This document shows, one piece after another, positions 46,963 through 58,149 of a stretch of DNA of 64,000 bases. Position numbers and translations under genes: made by a program. Every line of letters begins with the position of its first letter. Within the stretch, counting starts at the first letter, position 1. The DNA is from Solanum dulcamara. Lineage: Eukaryota > Streptophyta > Magnoliopsida > Solanales > Solanaceae. The stretch covers positions 79,202,144-79,266,143 of the forward strand of contig NC_077244.1 of NCBI RefSeq assembly GCF_947179165.1, in the 5' to 3' direction. The notes below the pieces were generated by a model, which saw only the letters and a program-made list of their open reading frames with translations, was not told the DNA's origin and made no database searches.

Positions 46963-47475
46963 CTACAAGCAAATTATCAATTGATGCACTTTCAACTTTA
47001 ACTTTGAAACTTTATCATCTAAGTCAGAAACTTTCTTCAAATTTGAACTCTCAATACCATTCATCAACTCCAAATTTAACATTTTTTTCTTCAAGATACA
47101 AACTTTCTTCAAATCAAAATTTTCATTTGTATCCATATCATTCAACTTAGACATTTCATTATTAGTCATTCTTCAAATTAGAATCTTCAATGCCACTCAT
47201 ATCCTCCACATTCTTCTTCAAATGATTTCTTTCTTTTCGAATTGAATTCAATTCAAATTTTTGATTATTAATCATTGTTGATGCATGATGTGGAAGTTTT
47301 TCATCAATCCAATTTCAATAACCACAAGAATTTGATCCAAGACGACGACATTTATAGAATCGGCGTCCACCATTCTCAAGTGTTGTAGATGTAAATTATT
47401 TTGCTATCAATCTGCATTTACATGTATGGGACTGTAGTTCTTCAGGAGAATAAATCGATGAAGAGGCTGACATTT
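46963..47475 (-). pseudogene. GRF-type zinc-finger pseudogene next to the MULE
   Basis: From an ATG at 47475 the minus strand reads MSASSSIYSPEELQSHTCKC, a stop, then LENGGRRFYKCRRLGSNSCG, another stop where Trp is expected, and NWIDEKLPHHAS. This has the C-X-C ... GRRFYKC ... CGYW pattern of GRF zinc fingers, followed by a coiled-coil-like C-terminus (SIRKERNHLKKNVEDM). Two or more stops kill it. It points away from the copia junction, toward the transposase gene, tail to tail. Confidence 0.75.
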
Positions 47476-48675
47476 TTAACAAAAAAAATAACGAAAACAA
47501 GAAAGAAGATGAACTGATCTTAGAACTGATTTTTTAACCCTAGGTTGAAATGTTGAGAATGAGGGTTTTAAGGGTCTTGGTGATGCTATAATCGAAGGTA
47601 ATACAACATCAAGTCAGAATAAATCAAAGGCTATGATTTTTCTTCGTCATCATCTAGATGAAAGCCTAAATGTTGAATAATTGACAGTGAAAGATTCACT
47701 TGAATTGTGGAAAGACTTAAGAGGGAGGTATGACCACTTCAGGGCAACGGTATTGCCAAGGGCTCGTTATAAGTGGATGCACTTATGGTTTCAAAATTTT
47801 AAAACTGTAATTGAGTATAATTTTGTTGTATATAGAATAACTTCTCAATTAAAATTATGTGGGGAGACTATAAATGATGAGGACATGTTGAAAAAAACAC
47901 TAACTATTTTTCATGCCTCTAATGTGATATTACAGCAGCAATACCGTGAAAAAGGTTTTTTCAAAAATACTCTGAATTGATCTCAAGTCTTCTGGTGGCT
48001 GAACAACATAATGCCTTTTAATAAAAAATCATGTAGCCCGTCCCACAGAAAATGCTCCGTTACCGGAAGCAAATATGGTAGAAACACATGCCAATCTGAA
48101 AAAAGACAAAATAAAAATCATGGCCACAATAATGTGCGTGGACATGGCAATGGCAGAAGACGATATAATAATTGTCGTCGTGGTGGTCAACATAAAAGAG
48201 AGAACAATATCAGTTCTCAAAGTGGCTCTTCAAGAAGTATCTGTCATCGTTGTGGCATGAAAGACCACTGGAAAAATGAATGTCGAATGCCTAAGCATTT
48301 TGTAAGGCTTTATCAAAATTCCTTAAAAAAAAAGGCAAATAGAGGTGGTGCCTCTTCTTCTAATGCTCTGATAGAGTCACACTTGTCGTTTAAAAATAAT
48401 ATTGAGACAAGACCTTTGCATAATGATAATATTGAAGCAAATCTAGCTTTGAAAGATGACGATTTTAATGACCTCAATGATATTACTCATTTGGAGGTTG
48501 AAGACTTCTTTAAGGATTATAATTGATGTTTAATTTCATTGTATAATTTTCAATATGTTGTCATTTTATGTACTTTGAATTATCGTGTTTTTACGTTTAT
48601 CTATTTAAAACAAAAAAAGGAGGCAAGTTTTGTTACACCCCTTTCTGCTACATCCCGCAACATCAGTATCTCTCG

Positions 48676-48853
48676 GTTCGAGAATCAAAATAAGAGGCTC
48701 GAACCATTTCTTCTGACTCTTTTTCAAATTCGATAAATATTGGTTAATCGTATATTTCATTATAGTTCTATGATTCAGAGTATCCTTTCCTATTTGATCC
48801 CTTTGAATTCCATATTCGAAGTTGCGATCGAATCTATTCATTAAAAAGAATCG
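48676..48853 (-). other. Plastid DNA insert (ycf2 fragment, NUPT) inside copia
   Basis: The minus-strand frame contains [40 protein letters not shown] and [14 protein letters not shown], which is the plastid Ycf2 protein, a gene of the chloroplast inverted repeat. Similarity starts at RFFLMNR (48853) and stops after a one-base deletion near 48690. The flanking bases do not look like ycf2. About 178 bp, lying between the gag and protease parts of the retrotransposon. It cannot act as a gene. Confidence 0.88.
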
Positions 48854-51800
48854 ATAGGCTGGACCAACCAACTGTATCCTTTTCCGTTATAAGTAGGAAA
48901 GAGAGGTGCAGCAAAACTCACTCCTTTTTGTGTTCATTATTACTTTTTAAATGTACACTTTCTATTATTTCATTCCCATATGTTTTTATAGCACATTTCC
49001 TATATATTTTTTAATTCTTTTACAACCTTCTACATCAATTGCACACTATATTATTAAATATTTCTATTTATGCTGAACTACTCATATACCACCGTATTTG
49101 TATCTATTTCTATATAACCATTACATTTATCACTACTACATTAATTCGTGATTCATTCTTTATTACGTTACTACATGTTAATACATCAATCCTTTTAACT
49201 TAACTTATGTGCATATTGCTTTTATTACTTATTTCTTATAATGTATTTTTATTTTATGAAGATAAATAAATTATTCAGTTTTCAATTGGATCCAAGATGA
49301 GTAATGGAGATATGTGCCTTTTGGATAGTGCCACAACTCATACAATATTAAAAGAAAAAAAATATTTCTGTCATTTAATTATGAAAAAGGCCTATGTCAA
49401 CACAATATCTGGTGGTACAAAATTGATTGAAGATTCTAGAAAAGCGGCATTATTACTATCTGGAGGAACAATATTGGTAATTGATAATGCATTATATTAT
49501 AGTAAGTCTCAAATAAACTTGTTAAGTTTCAAGGTTATACGCCAAAATGGCTATCATATTAAGATTGCGAATGAAGGAAATGTTGAATACCTTTATATTA
49601 CTACAATAAATATGTAGAAGAAAATTGTGCCCGAAAAATTATCTGTACTTTCTTCTGGATTATACCATACAAATATTGATACTGTTGAATCACATGCCAT
49701 AGTAAACAAAATGTTTACTGATTCTAATGATTTTATCATTTGGCATGATCGGTTGGGCCATCCCGATTATAATATGATGCGCAGAATTATTGAGAATTCA
49801 CATGGACACACTTTGAAGAATCAGAAAATTCTTTAATCTAAGGAATTCTCTTGTGCTGCTTGTTCCCAAGGAAAACTGATTTTTAAACCATCAGTAACTA
49901 AGGTTGGAATTGAATCCCCTGGTTTTCTGGAACGTATACAGGGTGATATATGTGGGTCAATTCACCCTTCATGTAAATTATTTAAATATTATATGGTCTT
50001 GATAGATGTATTTACAAGATGGTCACATGTGTGCTTGTTATCAACTCGCAACATGGCTTTTGCGAGATTGTTAGCTCAAATTATAAAGTTAAGAGCACAA
50101 TTTCCAGATTATGCAATAAAGACAATTCGTCTTGATAATGCTGGTGAATTTACATCTCAATACTTTAATGATTATTGTATGCCGGTTGGAATAAAAGTTG
50201 AGCATTCGATCGCTCATGTTCATATTCAAAATGGTCCAGCAGAATCATTGATTAGATGTATCCAATTAATAGCTAGACCATTGCTAATGAGGACAAAATT
50301 TCCTATTTCAGTATGGGGCATGCTATTTTGCATGCAGCAACACCTGTGCGCATAATGCCAACAAATTTTCATGAATTTTTTCCATTACAGTTGATTTTGG
50401 AAGGGAGCCAAATATATTTCATTTTAGAATATTTGAGTTTGCGGTATATGTCCCAATTTCACTATCGCACCGCACAAAAATGGGTCCCCAAAGAAGGTTG
50501 GAAATATATGTTGGGTATGAATCTCTTTCTATTATAAAATATTTGGAATCTATGACTATAGATTTATTTACAACAAGATTCATTGATTGTCATTTTGATG
50601 AATCAGTATACCCAATATTAGGGGAGAACATAAGCAATTGGAAAATGAGATAGATTGGAATTCATTATCACTATCTCATTTAGATCCTCGAACAAATCAA
50701 TGTGAGCAAGAAGTTCAAAAGATGATTTCTTTGCAGAATATTGTAAATCAACTGCCGGATGCATTTACTAACCTTACACTGGTTACTAAAATGCATATCC
50801 CAGCTGCTAATGCTCAAGTTCGAGTTGATGTCCCGGTAGAAGAACTTGTTCAAATAAATGAGTATAGGACACACTTAAAACGTGGAAGACCAATTGGTTC
50901 CAAAGATAAAAATCCTTAAAAAAGGAAAGGAATAAATGATCAAGATAATCATAATTTGGAGGCAAGTGCTCAAGAAGAGCCCAGAGACACAACAAATTGT
51001 GATACCACCGAGGAGGTCCAAGTACCTAAAAATAATGAGAATGAAGAAATCTCAATAAGTTATGTCTCGAAAAGAAAACGGTGGAACCGAAATGATATTG
51101 TGGTCAATAATATTTTTGCTTATAATGTTGCCATTGAAATAATGCAACAAGATAAGGATCTTGAACCAAAATCTGTCGATGAATGCAGACAGAGAAATGA
51201 TTGACCAAAATGGAAGGATGCAATTCAAACAGAGTTAACTTCACTTGAAAAATGTAAAAATTTTGGATCAATAATCCGAACACCTGAATGTGTCAAGCCA
51301 GTAGGGCACAAATGGGTCTTTGTGTGTAAACGAAATAAAAAGGGTGAAGTCATAAGATATAAAGCACGACTTGTAGCCCAAGGTTTTTTGCAAAGACCTG
51401 ACATTGACTATATGGAAACATATTCCCCTGTGGTGGATGCAATTACCTTCAGGTATCTAATGAATTTGACAGTTGATGAAAAGCTTGAAATGCACCTAAT
51501 AGACGTGGTCACTGCCTATTTATATGGCTCATTAGACAATGATATTTTTATAAAAATTTCCGAAGGGTTCAAAGTGCCTGAAGCATGCTAGGATTCTTGA
51601 GAAACTTGCTCAATAAAGCTTCAAAAATCCTTATACAAGTTGAAACAATCAGGGTGCATGTGGTACAATCGTCTTAGCGAATATTTGCTAAAAGAAGGAT
51701 ATAAAAATGATCCAATTTGCCCTTGTGTCTTTATGAAAAGGTCTAGATCTGAATTTGTTATAATATCAGTATATGTTGATGATTTGAATATTATTGGAAC

Positions 51801-52989
51801 TTCGGAAGAACTTTCAAAGGCAAGAAAGTATCTGAAAAAGGAGTTTGAAATGAAAGATCTTGGAAAGATAAAAAATTTTCTTGGTCTACAAATTGAACAT
51901 TTTACAAATGAGATATTTGTCCATCCGTCAACATATACTGAAAATATTTTAAAGAGATTTTATATGGATAAAGCACATCTATTGAGTACCCCAATGGTTG
52001 TGAGATCTCTTGATATTAATACAGATCTGTTTCGACCTCATGAAAATGATGAAGAGCTTATTGGTGCTGAAATACCATATCTTAGTGCAATTGGTGCATT
52101 AATGTATCTTGCCAAAACTTCTAGACCAGATATAACTTTCTCAGTAAACTTGTTAGCAAGATTTAGTTCTTTACTAACGCGCAGACACTGGAACGAAATT
52201 AAGCATATATTCAGATACCTCCGAGGGACCATTGATATGAGATTATTTTATTCAAATGAATCCATGTCACAATTGATTGGTTATGCAGATGCGGAATATT
52301 TGTCTGATCCCCATAAAGGTCGATCGCAGACAAGCTATTTATTTACGTGTGGTGGTACAGCTATATCATGGCGTTCAACAAAGTAAACTTTGGTTGCCAC
52401 TTCTTCAAATCATGCATAGATAATAGCCATTCATGAAGCAAATCGAGAATGTGTTTGGTTAAGATCAATAACTCAACACATTCAAGAAGCATGTGGTCTT
52501 TCTTTGAAAAGAGATGTTCCAACAATATTATATGAAGACAATGCTGAATGTATAGCTCAACTGAAGGGAGGATACATCAAAGGAGACAGAACAAAATATA
52601 TTTCACCAAAATTCTTTTTCACTCATGATCTTCCAAAGAAGGGCGAAATAGATGTCCAACAAGTTCGTTCAAGTGATAATTTAGCAGATATGTTCACCAA
52701 ACCATTGTCAACTTCAGCCTTTGAGAAAATGAGATAGAAAATTGAAATGCGTCGTCTTCGAGATATTAAGTGATGTTTTCACAAGGGGAGAAAAATACGT
52801 GTTGTACTCTTTTTCCCTTAGCTAAGGTTTTATCCCACTGGGTTTTCCTGGTAAGGTTTTTAATTAGGCAACACTCAAGGCGTATTACTAGATGTGCGTA
52901 CTCTTTTTTCTTCACTAGACTTTTTTCTACTGAATTTTTTCTAGTAAGGTTTTAACGAGGGACATTTCACATGGACATTTAAGGAGGAG

Positions 52990-53230
52990 TGTTAGAAAAT
53001 AAATGTTGTGGATATTGTTTTCATGGACGTTGTTTTCTCAAGTGGGGCCCACTTGAAAGTGGGCAAGTTGCCCACTTGGTTGTAATCCCTTTTTTGGCCG
53101 TAAATATAACCATCCTTGTAATATACACACAAATAGAAAAACACACATGAATACTTTCCAATTTACTCTCTTTCCCTCTTTCCTTCACTATTTTTATAAT
53201 TAATTTGGTAAGTTACTTAATTTTATAACA
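52990..53230 (+). repeat. Copia 3' LTR
   Basis: It starts TGTTAGAAAATAAATG immediately after the purine tract and ends ATTTTATAACA, giving TG...CA termini, 241 bp. It holds a hairpin-like GTGGGCCCAC-type block (AAGTGGGGCCCACTTGAAAG, then GTGGGCAAGTTGCCCAC) and a TATA-like ATAAATATAACC region. It is the only LTR in the window for this element. Confidence 0.85.
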
Positions 53231-53323
53231 GGACCTAAAAAAAAGATACATTTGTGTGGGGAAGAAGAGGGCAACTTATTTGTTTGGAATTGGAATTGGG
53301 ATTGGGATTGTGATTGGGAAGGC

Positions 53324-56300
53324 ATGGATGTCTTCCGACCGAGGGTTCATTTTTGCCCCTTTTCAACAAGGAGCACATATTTCAGCATTAGAGCTCGGGC
53401 AAGCTTCAAGTTTGAACAAGAAAATGACCCTTTTTTCCAGGCCGCCATTGAACGAGCTTCACTTCGTCTCCGGGAGTCTCACTCTCCAGGCAAATCCATT
53501 TTTCAATGTTCTTACCATAGCCTTAGGAATGTGCTTTAATGGGTTGTTGAAATTCAAAAGAATGACAGCAGAAATTCGATCGCTTTTTTTTTGTTTGAGT
53601 TACTGTAAGTGTGTGTTGCCCAACCCACATAAGACATAACCAATACCTTACCTTGTACTCGAGCTTGTAAATTAGAGAATCTGGAATACTTGCAAGGGAC
53701 AGTCTAATAATTCTGCATGGAATGCTTTTTCAAGTTATAGGAAATGTAATATCAATTCAGCAATCTTTCTTGGCATATTTATAGGATCTACTTCCTTGTT
53801 ATCTTATACAGTGAGTGACGTGCTGTTATCTTCTACTAGAATTGATAAGCTTATTTGTTTAAATCAAAGGTAAGATATTTTTAATGCATTCTAAGTTGAA
53901 TGTCTCCAAATCCTGCTTTATTTTGTTCATAACTTGACATATAATGCACAAGTCATTTTTGACGGATGTCTATCTCTTGCTTTTGCAGATCCTCTCTTTA
54001 TTGACCCTTATGTCGGCTGCCTTCTTCCTTCTAATAGTCTGCAAGACATGGATCAACAGCTGCATCCCTACTGTCTTGCAATTAAGTTTATTGATGACAA
54101 GTTGCTCGAAACAATGCAATCTACTGATGGACTGAAACAGGTATGAAACCAATACTAACAAGGATCTAATTAATTGGTTTTCACAACTTCTTTGAGTTAG
54201 ATGGCTGTACTCCACAGACATGCTGCAGGTTGTTTTGTTAACAGATGGACTGGATACACGACCTTACAGGCTCAATTGGCCAACATCAACTTTAGTATTT
54301 GGCATATGCCCCGAGAAAGTATTTAGAGGAGCAGTTCAGAAGCTTCAAGGTTTTAACATCCTTTTCCCTTTTTGTCTGAGTTCTAGCCCTTATTTTTTGA
54401 TAGTTGGTGTGTGGACAAGTAAGTCTATGGGAACCAATGCACAACTTACACCATTCTGCATGTCCTCTAGATTTCTATTTATGAGATTCTCTATTCTGTT
54501 TTTGTTTTATTTTTGATAATGAGACTGCTATATATGAGATCTGATTTACTGTTTTATATTAACTATGTTGATATTCGGTTTTTAACCTGCAATCGTTGAT
54601 TATGCCTTCCAAAAGATTATGCCAGCTACAGAATTCATTCTTCATTCTTTCTTATTCAGGCGGGGGTTGATGTTTAGGTAGAATCTCGTAAACAATAGCT
54701 TTTAGTCAAATCGAACAGACAACGGTTTCCTCCATTTTCCTTTCAAAGCTACCATCTTTTGGTGGCCTAAGGATGTTTTCAAAGTCTAAATTGTTGTCTG
54801 CAGATGTAAATTCCCTAATACATGAAAATTGTATCATCCAGCTCTAATTTATTTTGTTCTTTCCTCCAGCTGAATGCATTAAGAGATCCCTCCTCCTTAA
54901 TGCTGGAGACCTCCAAAAAAGAGACACAAAGGAGCAAAAATAATTACGAAGAGCCTAAAAGATCAACTATCTGTTCTACTTCCTCTATACATTCCTCTTT
55001 ACACCAAAAATACAAGGATACAATACAATTACAATTAACTTTTTATATGAAATTAAATCTATCCTCAAAACATCTCCCATTCCTTTTTATCCAAACTATC
55101 CACCATATGCATGCTGGGATTATTCTCCAGCACTTCTTTTGGTTCTTGTTTTCCCCTCTTCTGATCCAGCAACTAAGTAAATCGGCAGATCCCTTTCTTT
55201 TTTCCCATTTTTGTAGAAACTATATCCTTATGTTAGATGCATGCTTCCATCTTTGTCCCAATTCTTTCCAGCTCTTGTATCTCAAGAAAACAGTTCTTTC
55301 CTGTCACTAAAACCTAATACTTTCTGTATAAGGAAATAAAGGTTTCCTAATACTTTTTGTTCGGAAACAGCCTCTCTACCTCCTCAAGATAGTGGTAAGG
55401 TCTGCGTACATTCTACCCTCCCCAGACCCCACTTAGTGGGATTCCACTGGGTTGTTGTTGTTGTTAAAGGAGCTTTTGTATATCTGTTACGAGGTAGAAG
55501 CCTCAGGAGTTACTTTACCTTGCAAATCCAACAGGTTTGGTAGTAGTAAAACCATAACACCCTAGAGTAACTTCCTTGGTTTCTCCTAAAAAATATAAAC
55601 CTAGACTTGTAAAAATTAAATTTCAGATCTTGTAAAAGTTCTTTCTTTTTGTGACTCCAAATAGCCATGCTATGTAGTTCATAGAAGATGCTATTACCAC
55701 TATTTACTATCTTTGTCTGCCATTTTATTTATTTATATATATATCTTCTAGTTAGAAATCAATTAATGATGGTTATAATAAAGAAATCTATTAATCAATC
55801 AATTATATCTCAATTCCAAACTAGTTGAGGCACTGGGGAAAAGATGAGGCTTCTTCTAGCTATAAGTAAAATGGAATATAATGAGAGGGATATAGTGATA
55901 AGCAAAATGTCTTTTTTGGGATATACTGATAAGCAATTTTTTTTTTTTGGGGGGGGGGGGGGGGGGATAAAGAAAATAAGCTAATGCCTTTTGTTCTTTT
56001 ATCCGAGTAAACGTGATAACCAAAATTATGATGTTGAGATAGTAGCTTCCTGTTTTTGGCTCTTTCTACCAGACATACTAGTAGATTTGTTAATATATCA
56101 CGCTGAGTTGGTTATGAGTTTTTTTTTAACTCAAAATTGTTTTTATGAACCATGTCATCAGTTGGCATCTCTCAAATTTGCCAGCTATCTGTACTCTTTA
56201 CACCAAAAATAGGAAGGATCTTTCGCTACTCTCAATGTAGACTCACTATTTGAAAGAATCATCTATTTGTTCCATTCCTCAGGCATCAAAAGAGACATTG

Positions 56301-58149
56301 TTAGCTATATTATTTCTGAGCTTAGTGAATTCTTGATTAGACTTCCATGCTTTTTTCGATGGCATCTATGATTTGTATTATTGTTGTGTTTGAAGAGTAC
56401 TGTTTTTCTTCCTAGATTTTCCTTCTACTATTTTGTCTTTATTCCTATGTGTTGGTTTGATGAGTACATGAAGCATATTCTTACGGTACTGCTGTGGATG
56501 ACATAGATGCTGGGGCTAAGATTCCAAGAGGATGCATGTCTTTTCATGTCCCATCAGAGTCTTTTGACATAGAACATATACTGCGCAGTAAAGGATTCTG
56601 CGGTACAAGACCAAGTATATGGGCTTTTCAGGTGAATATATGGTTTCTGGGTTTTTCTTTTAACCTTCTATGAGGTATGAATTCATTTATGGTGTTTATA
56701 TAATTAAAGTTTTAACCTCTGCTGACTCTTCATCCATACAAGCTCAAACAAAAGAAGAGGATTTTTACTCACCTCTCATCCACCAGAAAAGACAATAACT
56801 AGAAAAGAAAAAACACAGAGCTTGGGCCGCATGTCATAGAGACTGAAAATTTCAGATTAACTTTTGGCATGCCAGTGAGCATCTTCCTTGAGTACAGCTG
56901 TTTATGCTTGTCTTTGTGCTCCAAATTGTAGCAAACTTCTCATTAATGGTGAAACTTGTTTCCATCTTTGGCTTCATTTGTCTAGGCTACTGGCTTCACT
57001 GACATATAATCACAATATGTATATTTCCCACTCATCTGCCGCCCCTCTTCTTTTCTCAACCTTCACTCCTCGTTGGGCATAAATGTATTTGGAGCTCACC
57101 TTTATATTGAAAGAGGAAGGTGCCTTGATGTCCACTGCATGTAATGGCTGTTGTGGTTGTTCACATTCCTAAATATCGCTGCTATTGGCAGCATCAAGAC
57201 AGATCATCTTGCACTTCTAGGTCACCCTGTGTTCAAAAGGCCACTTTTATCCTCATTTGGGTTTGAACTTGCGACTCCCTTTGTCCCAATTTTTATGACT
57301 CACTATTCTTTTTAGTCAGTTCCAAAAAGAATGACACATTTTTATATTTAGTAACAATTTAACTTTAAAAATGCCCATTTTACCCTTAATAAAATGATTT
57401 TATTGTCACACGTTATCTACCACTTATTTTACCACAAGTTTCAAAAGTCTGTCTTCTTCTTAAACTCCGTGCCAAGTCAAATTACATCATATAAAATGGG
57501 ACGGAGGGAGTATATGTATTATGGTCAATAGTGTCCAATTGATGTGGAATTCATGTGTATAGAGTATCTTATCAGTAACAATAGACCTCATTTTTAGGGA
57601 CTGCCTGTTGTGAACTTGGAAAGTTTTAAAGATATCTTGTCCACCGTCAGTAATTTAGCCATGAAGGGATGTCTTTTCTTGGGAGAACTTCCTGTCTGGC
57701 TGGCTGAAATTGATGTTGGAGACCAGGTTGGTGATCTTGTAAATTGAGCAGACAGTTTCTTTGTTCAATCAAAGCATTAGAGAATCCTCAATCTAATTCT
57801 TGGTTTGTGTTCAGTCTGCCATAAAGAAGTGGCTTGACGATCTATTTATAAGCTATGGTTTTCGGGTTAAGATGATTGAATATGATGAAGTTGCACGAAA
57901 CCTCAGTAAAAATTCTGCAAAAAGAGCGTCAGGAGTCAGCACGAGCATACTTTTTGTTGCAGAGCATCTACGCTTCTCTGATGATCAGGTAGATTTCCTA
58001 TACCAGTATAGTTTTGTCCAAATGTATTCTCATTCTCTTGAGATCCCTAGTAGCTAAACATTTCTGTATCCTAACAGGTGGAAATCTGGAGGACAGAATT
58101 TCAGAGAATAGAGGAAGAAGGGGATGAAGAAGGGTTTGAGGAGCTGTAG
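53324..58149 (+). CDS. Leucine carboxyl methyltransferase (LCM/PPM1) family SAM methyltransferase
   Basis: Seven exons, 53324-53489, 53989-54140, 54229-54349, 56507-56631, 57598-57726, 57815-57988 and 58078-58149, join to 939 nt (312 aa). The PF04072-type fold is shown by DPLFIDPYVGCLL, the SAM-binding motif with VVLLTDGLDTRPYRLNWPTS, IPRGCMSFHVPSESFDIEHI, and the late part SNLAMKGCLFLGELPVWLAE. The substrate is unknown. The first about 30 residues (MDVFRPRVHFCPFSTRSTYF) are rich in Ser, Arg and Phe and lack acids after Asp2, compatible with a plastid transit peptide. The canonical GAGLDTR appears as TDGLDTR, which I believe is common in plant members. Intron 1 has a GC donor. The copia LTR ends 93 bp before the ATG. 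Introns carry a SINE and a Stowaway MITE. The tail is acidic (EEEGDEEGFEEL). Confidence 0.9.
55360..55465 (+). mobile_element. TS-type SINE in methyltransferase intron 3
   Basis: It reads TTCGGAAACAGCCTCTCTACC, GGTAAGGTCTGCGTACATTC, CTCCCCAGACCCCACTTAGT and a tail GGGTTGTTGTTGTTGTTA. Sense orientation within the 2.2-kb intron 54350-56506. The head is slightly shortened compared with the copy at 11423. The rest of that intron shows no gene; the ORF at 54822-55310 is low-complexity and not supported. Confidence 0.88.
55937..55966. repeat. T12-G18 homopolymer tract
   Basis: A run of twelve T is followed directly by eighteen G in intron 3 of the methyltransferase gene. Such runs are prone to sequencing and assembly error, so the exact length should not be trusted. 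Confidence 0.9.
57275..57510. mobile_element. Stowaway MITE in methyltransferase intron 4
   Basis: It starts CTCCCTTTGTCCCAATTTTT and ends TAAAATGGGACGGAGGGAG, the classical Stowaway inverted termini. TA follows the right end; the left flank reads GA, so one target base has mutated. 236 bp, with the usual central GACACATTTTTATATTTAG-like interior. It lies 87 bp before exon 5. Confidence 0.9.

Larger units (their letters stand above)
42415..47570 (+). mobile_element. Decayed autonomous Mutator-like element (right end lost)
   Basis: The left end region (AAAAGGCCTAAAATATCCCTG, then GAATTATTGAAAATAG) resembles the long TIR heads of Solanaceae MULEs. A transposase pseudogene (plus) and a GRF-type zinc-finger pseudogene (minus) follow. 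No inverted copy of the left end is present before 47570, where copia sequence takes over abruptly, so the right TIR was removed or lies elsewhere. 42480-43480 is T-rich and non-coding with a duplicated block (ATTCCTTTGTTTGTTTATGT-like) at about 43295 and 43390. Confidence 0.65.
47571..53230 (+). mobile_element. Ty1/copia retrotransposon, 5'-truncated, with one LTR
   Basis: Decayed copia element in plus orientation: gag (GLGDAIIEGNTTSSQNKSKA from 47573; retrovirus-like gag to 48526 with zinc knuckle CHRCGMKDHWKNEC), protease (CLLDSATTHTILKEKKYF, 49312), GAG-pre-integrase (IIWHDRLGHPDYN), integrase (LIDVFTRWSHVCLL to about 50540), reverse transcriptase (YKARLVAQGFLQRPDIDYME; YVDDLNIIG at about 51773) and RNase H (TILYEDNAECIAQLKGG to 52736). 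A polypurine tract AAGGAGGAG precedes the 3' LTR. The gag start, primer site and 5' LTR are missing; the sequence begins inside gag at the MULE junction. Several stops and frameshifts are present. Confidence 0.93.

Noticed and set aside
48539..48736. Plus-strand ORF between gag and protease
   Set aside because: It crosses into the antisense plastid insert and has no copia domain.
53256..53639. Plus-strand ORF of 127 codons overlapping methyltransferase exon 1
   Set aside because: Wrong frame; the frame starting at 53324 continues into the conserved DPLFIDPYVG exon.
54822..55310. Plus-strand ORF of 162 codons in a methyltransferase intron
   Set aside because: Ser/Leu/His-rich low-complexity peptide, no motif, and it does not fit the exon phases.
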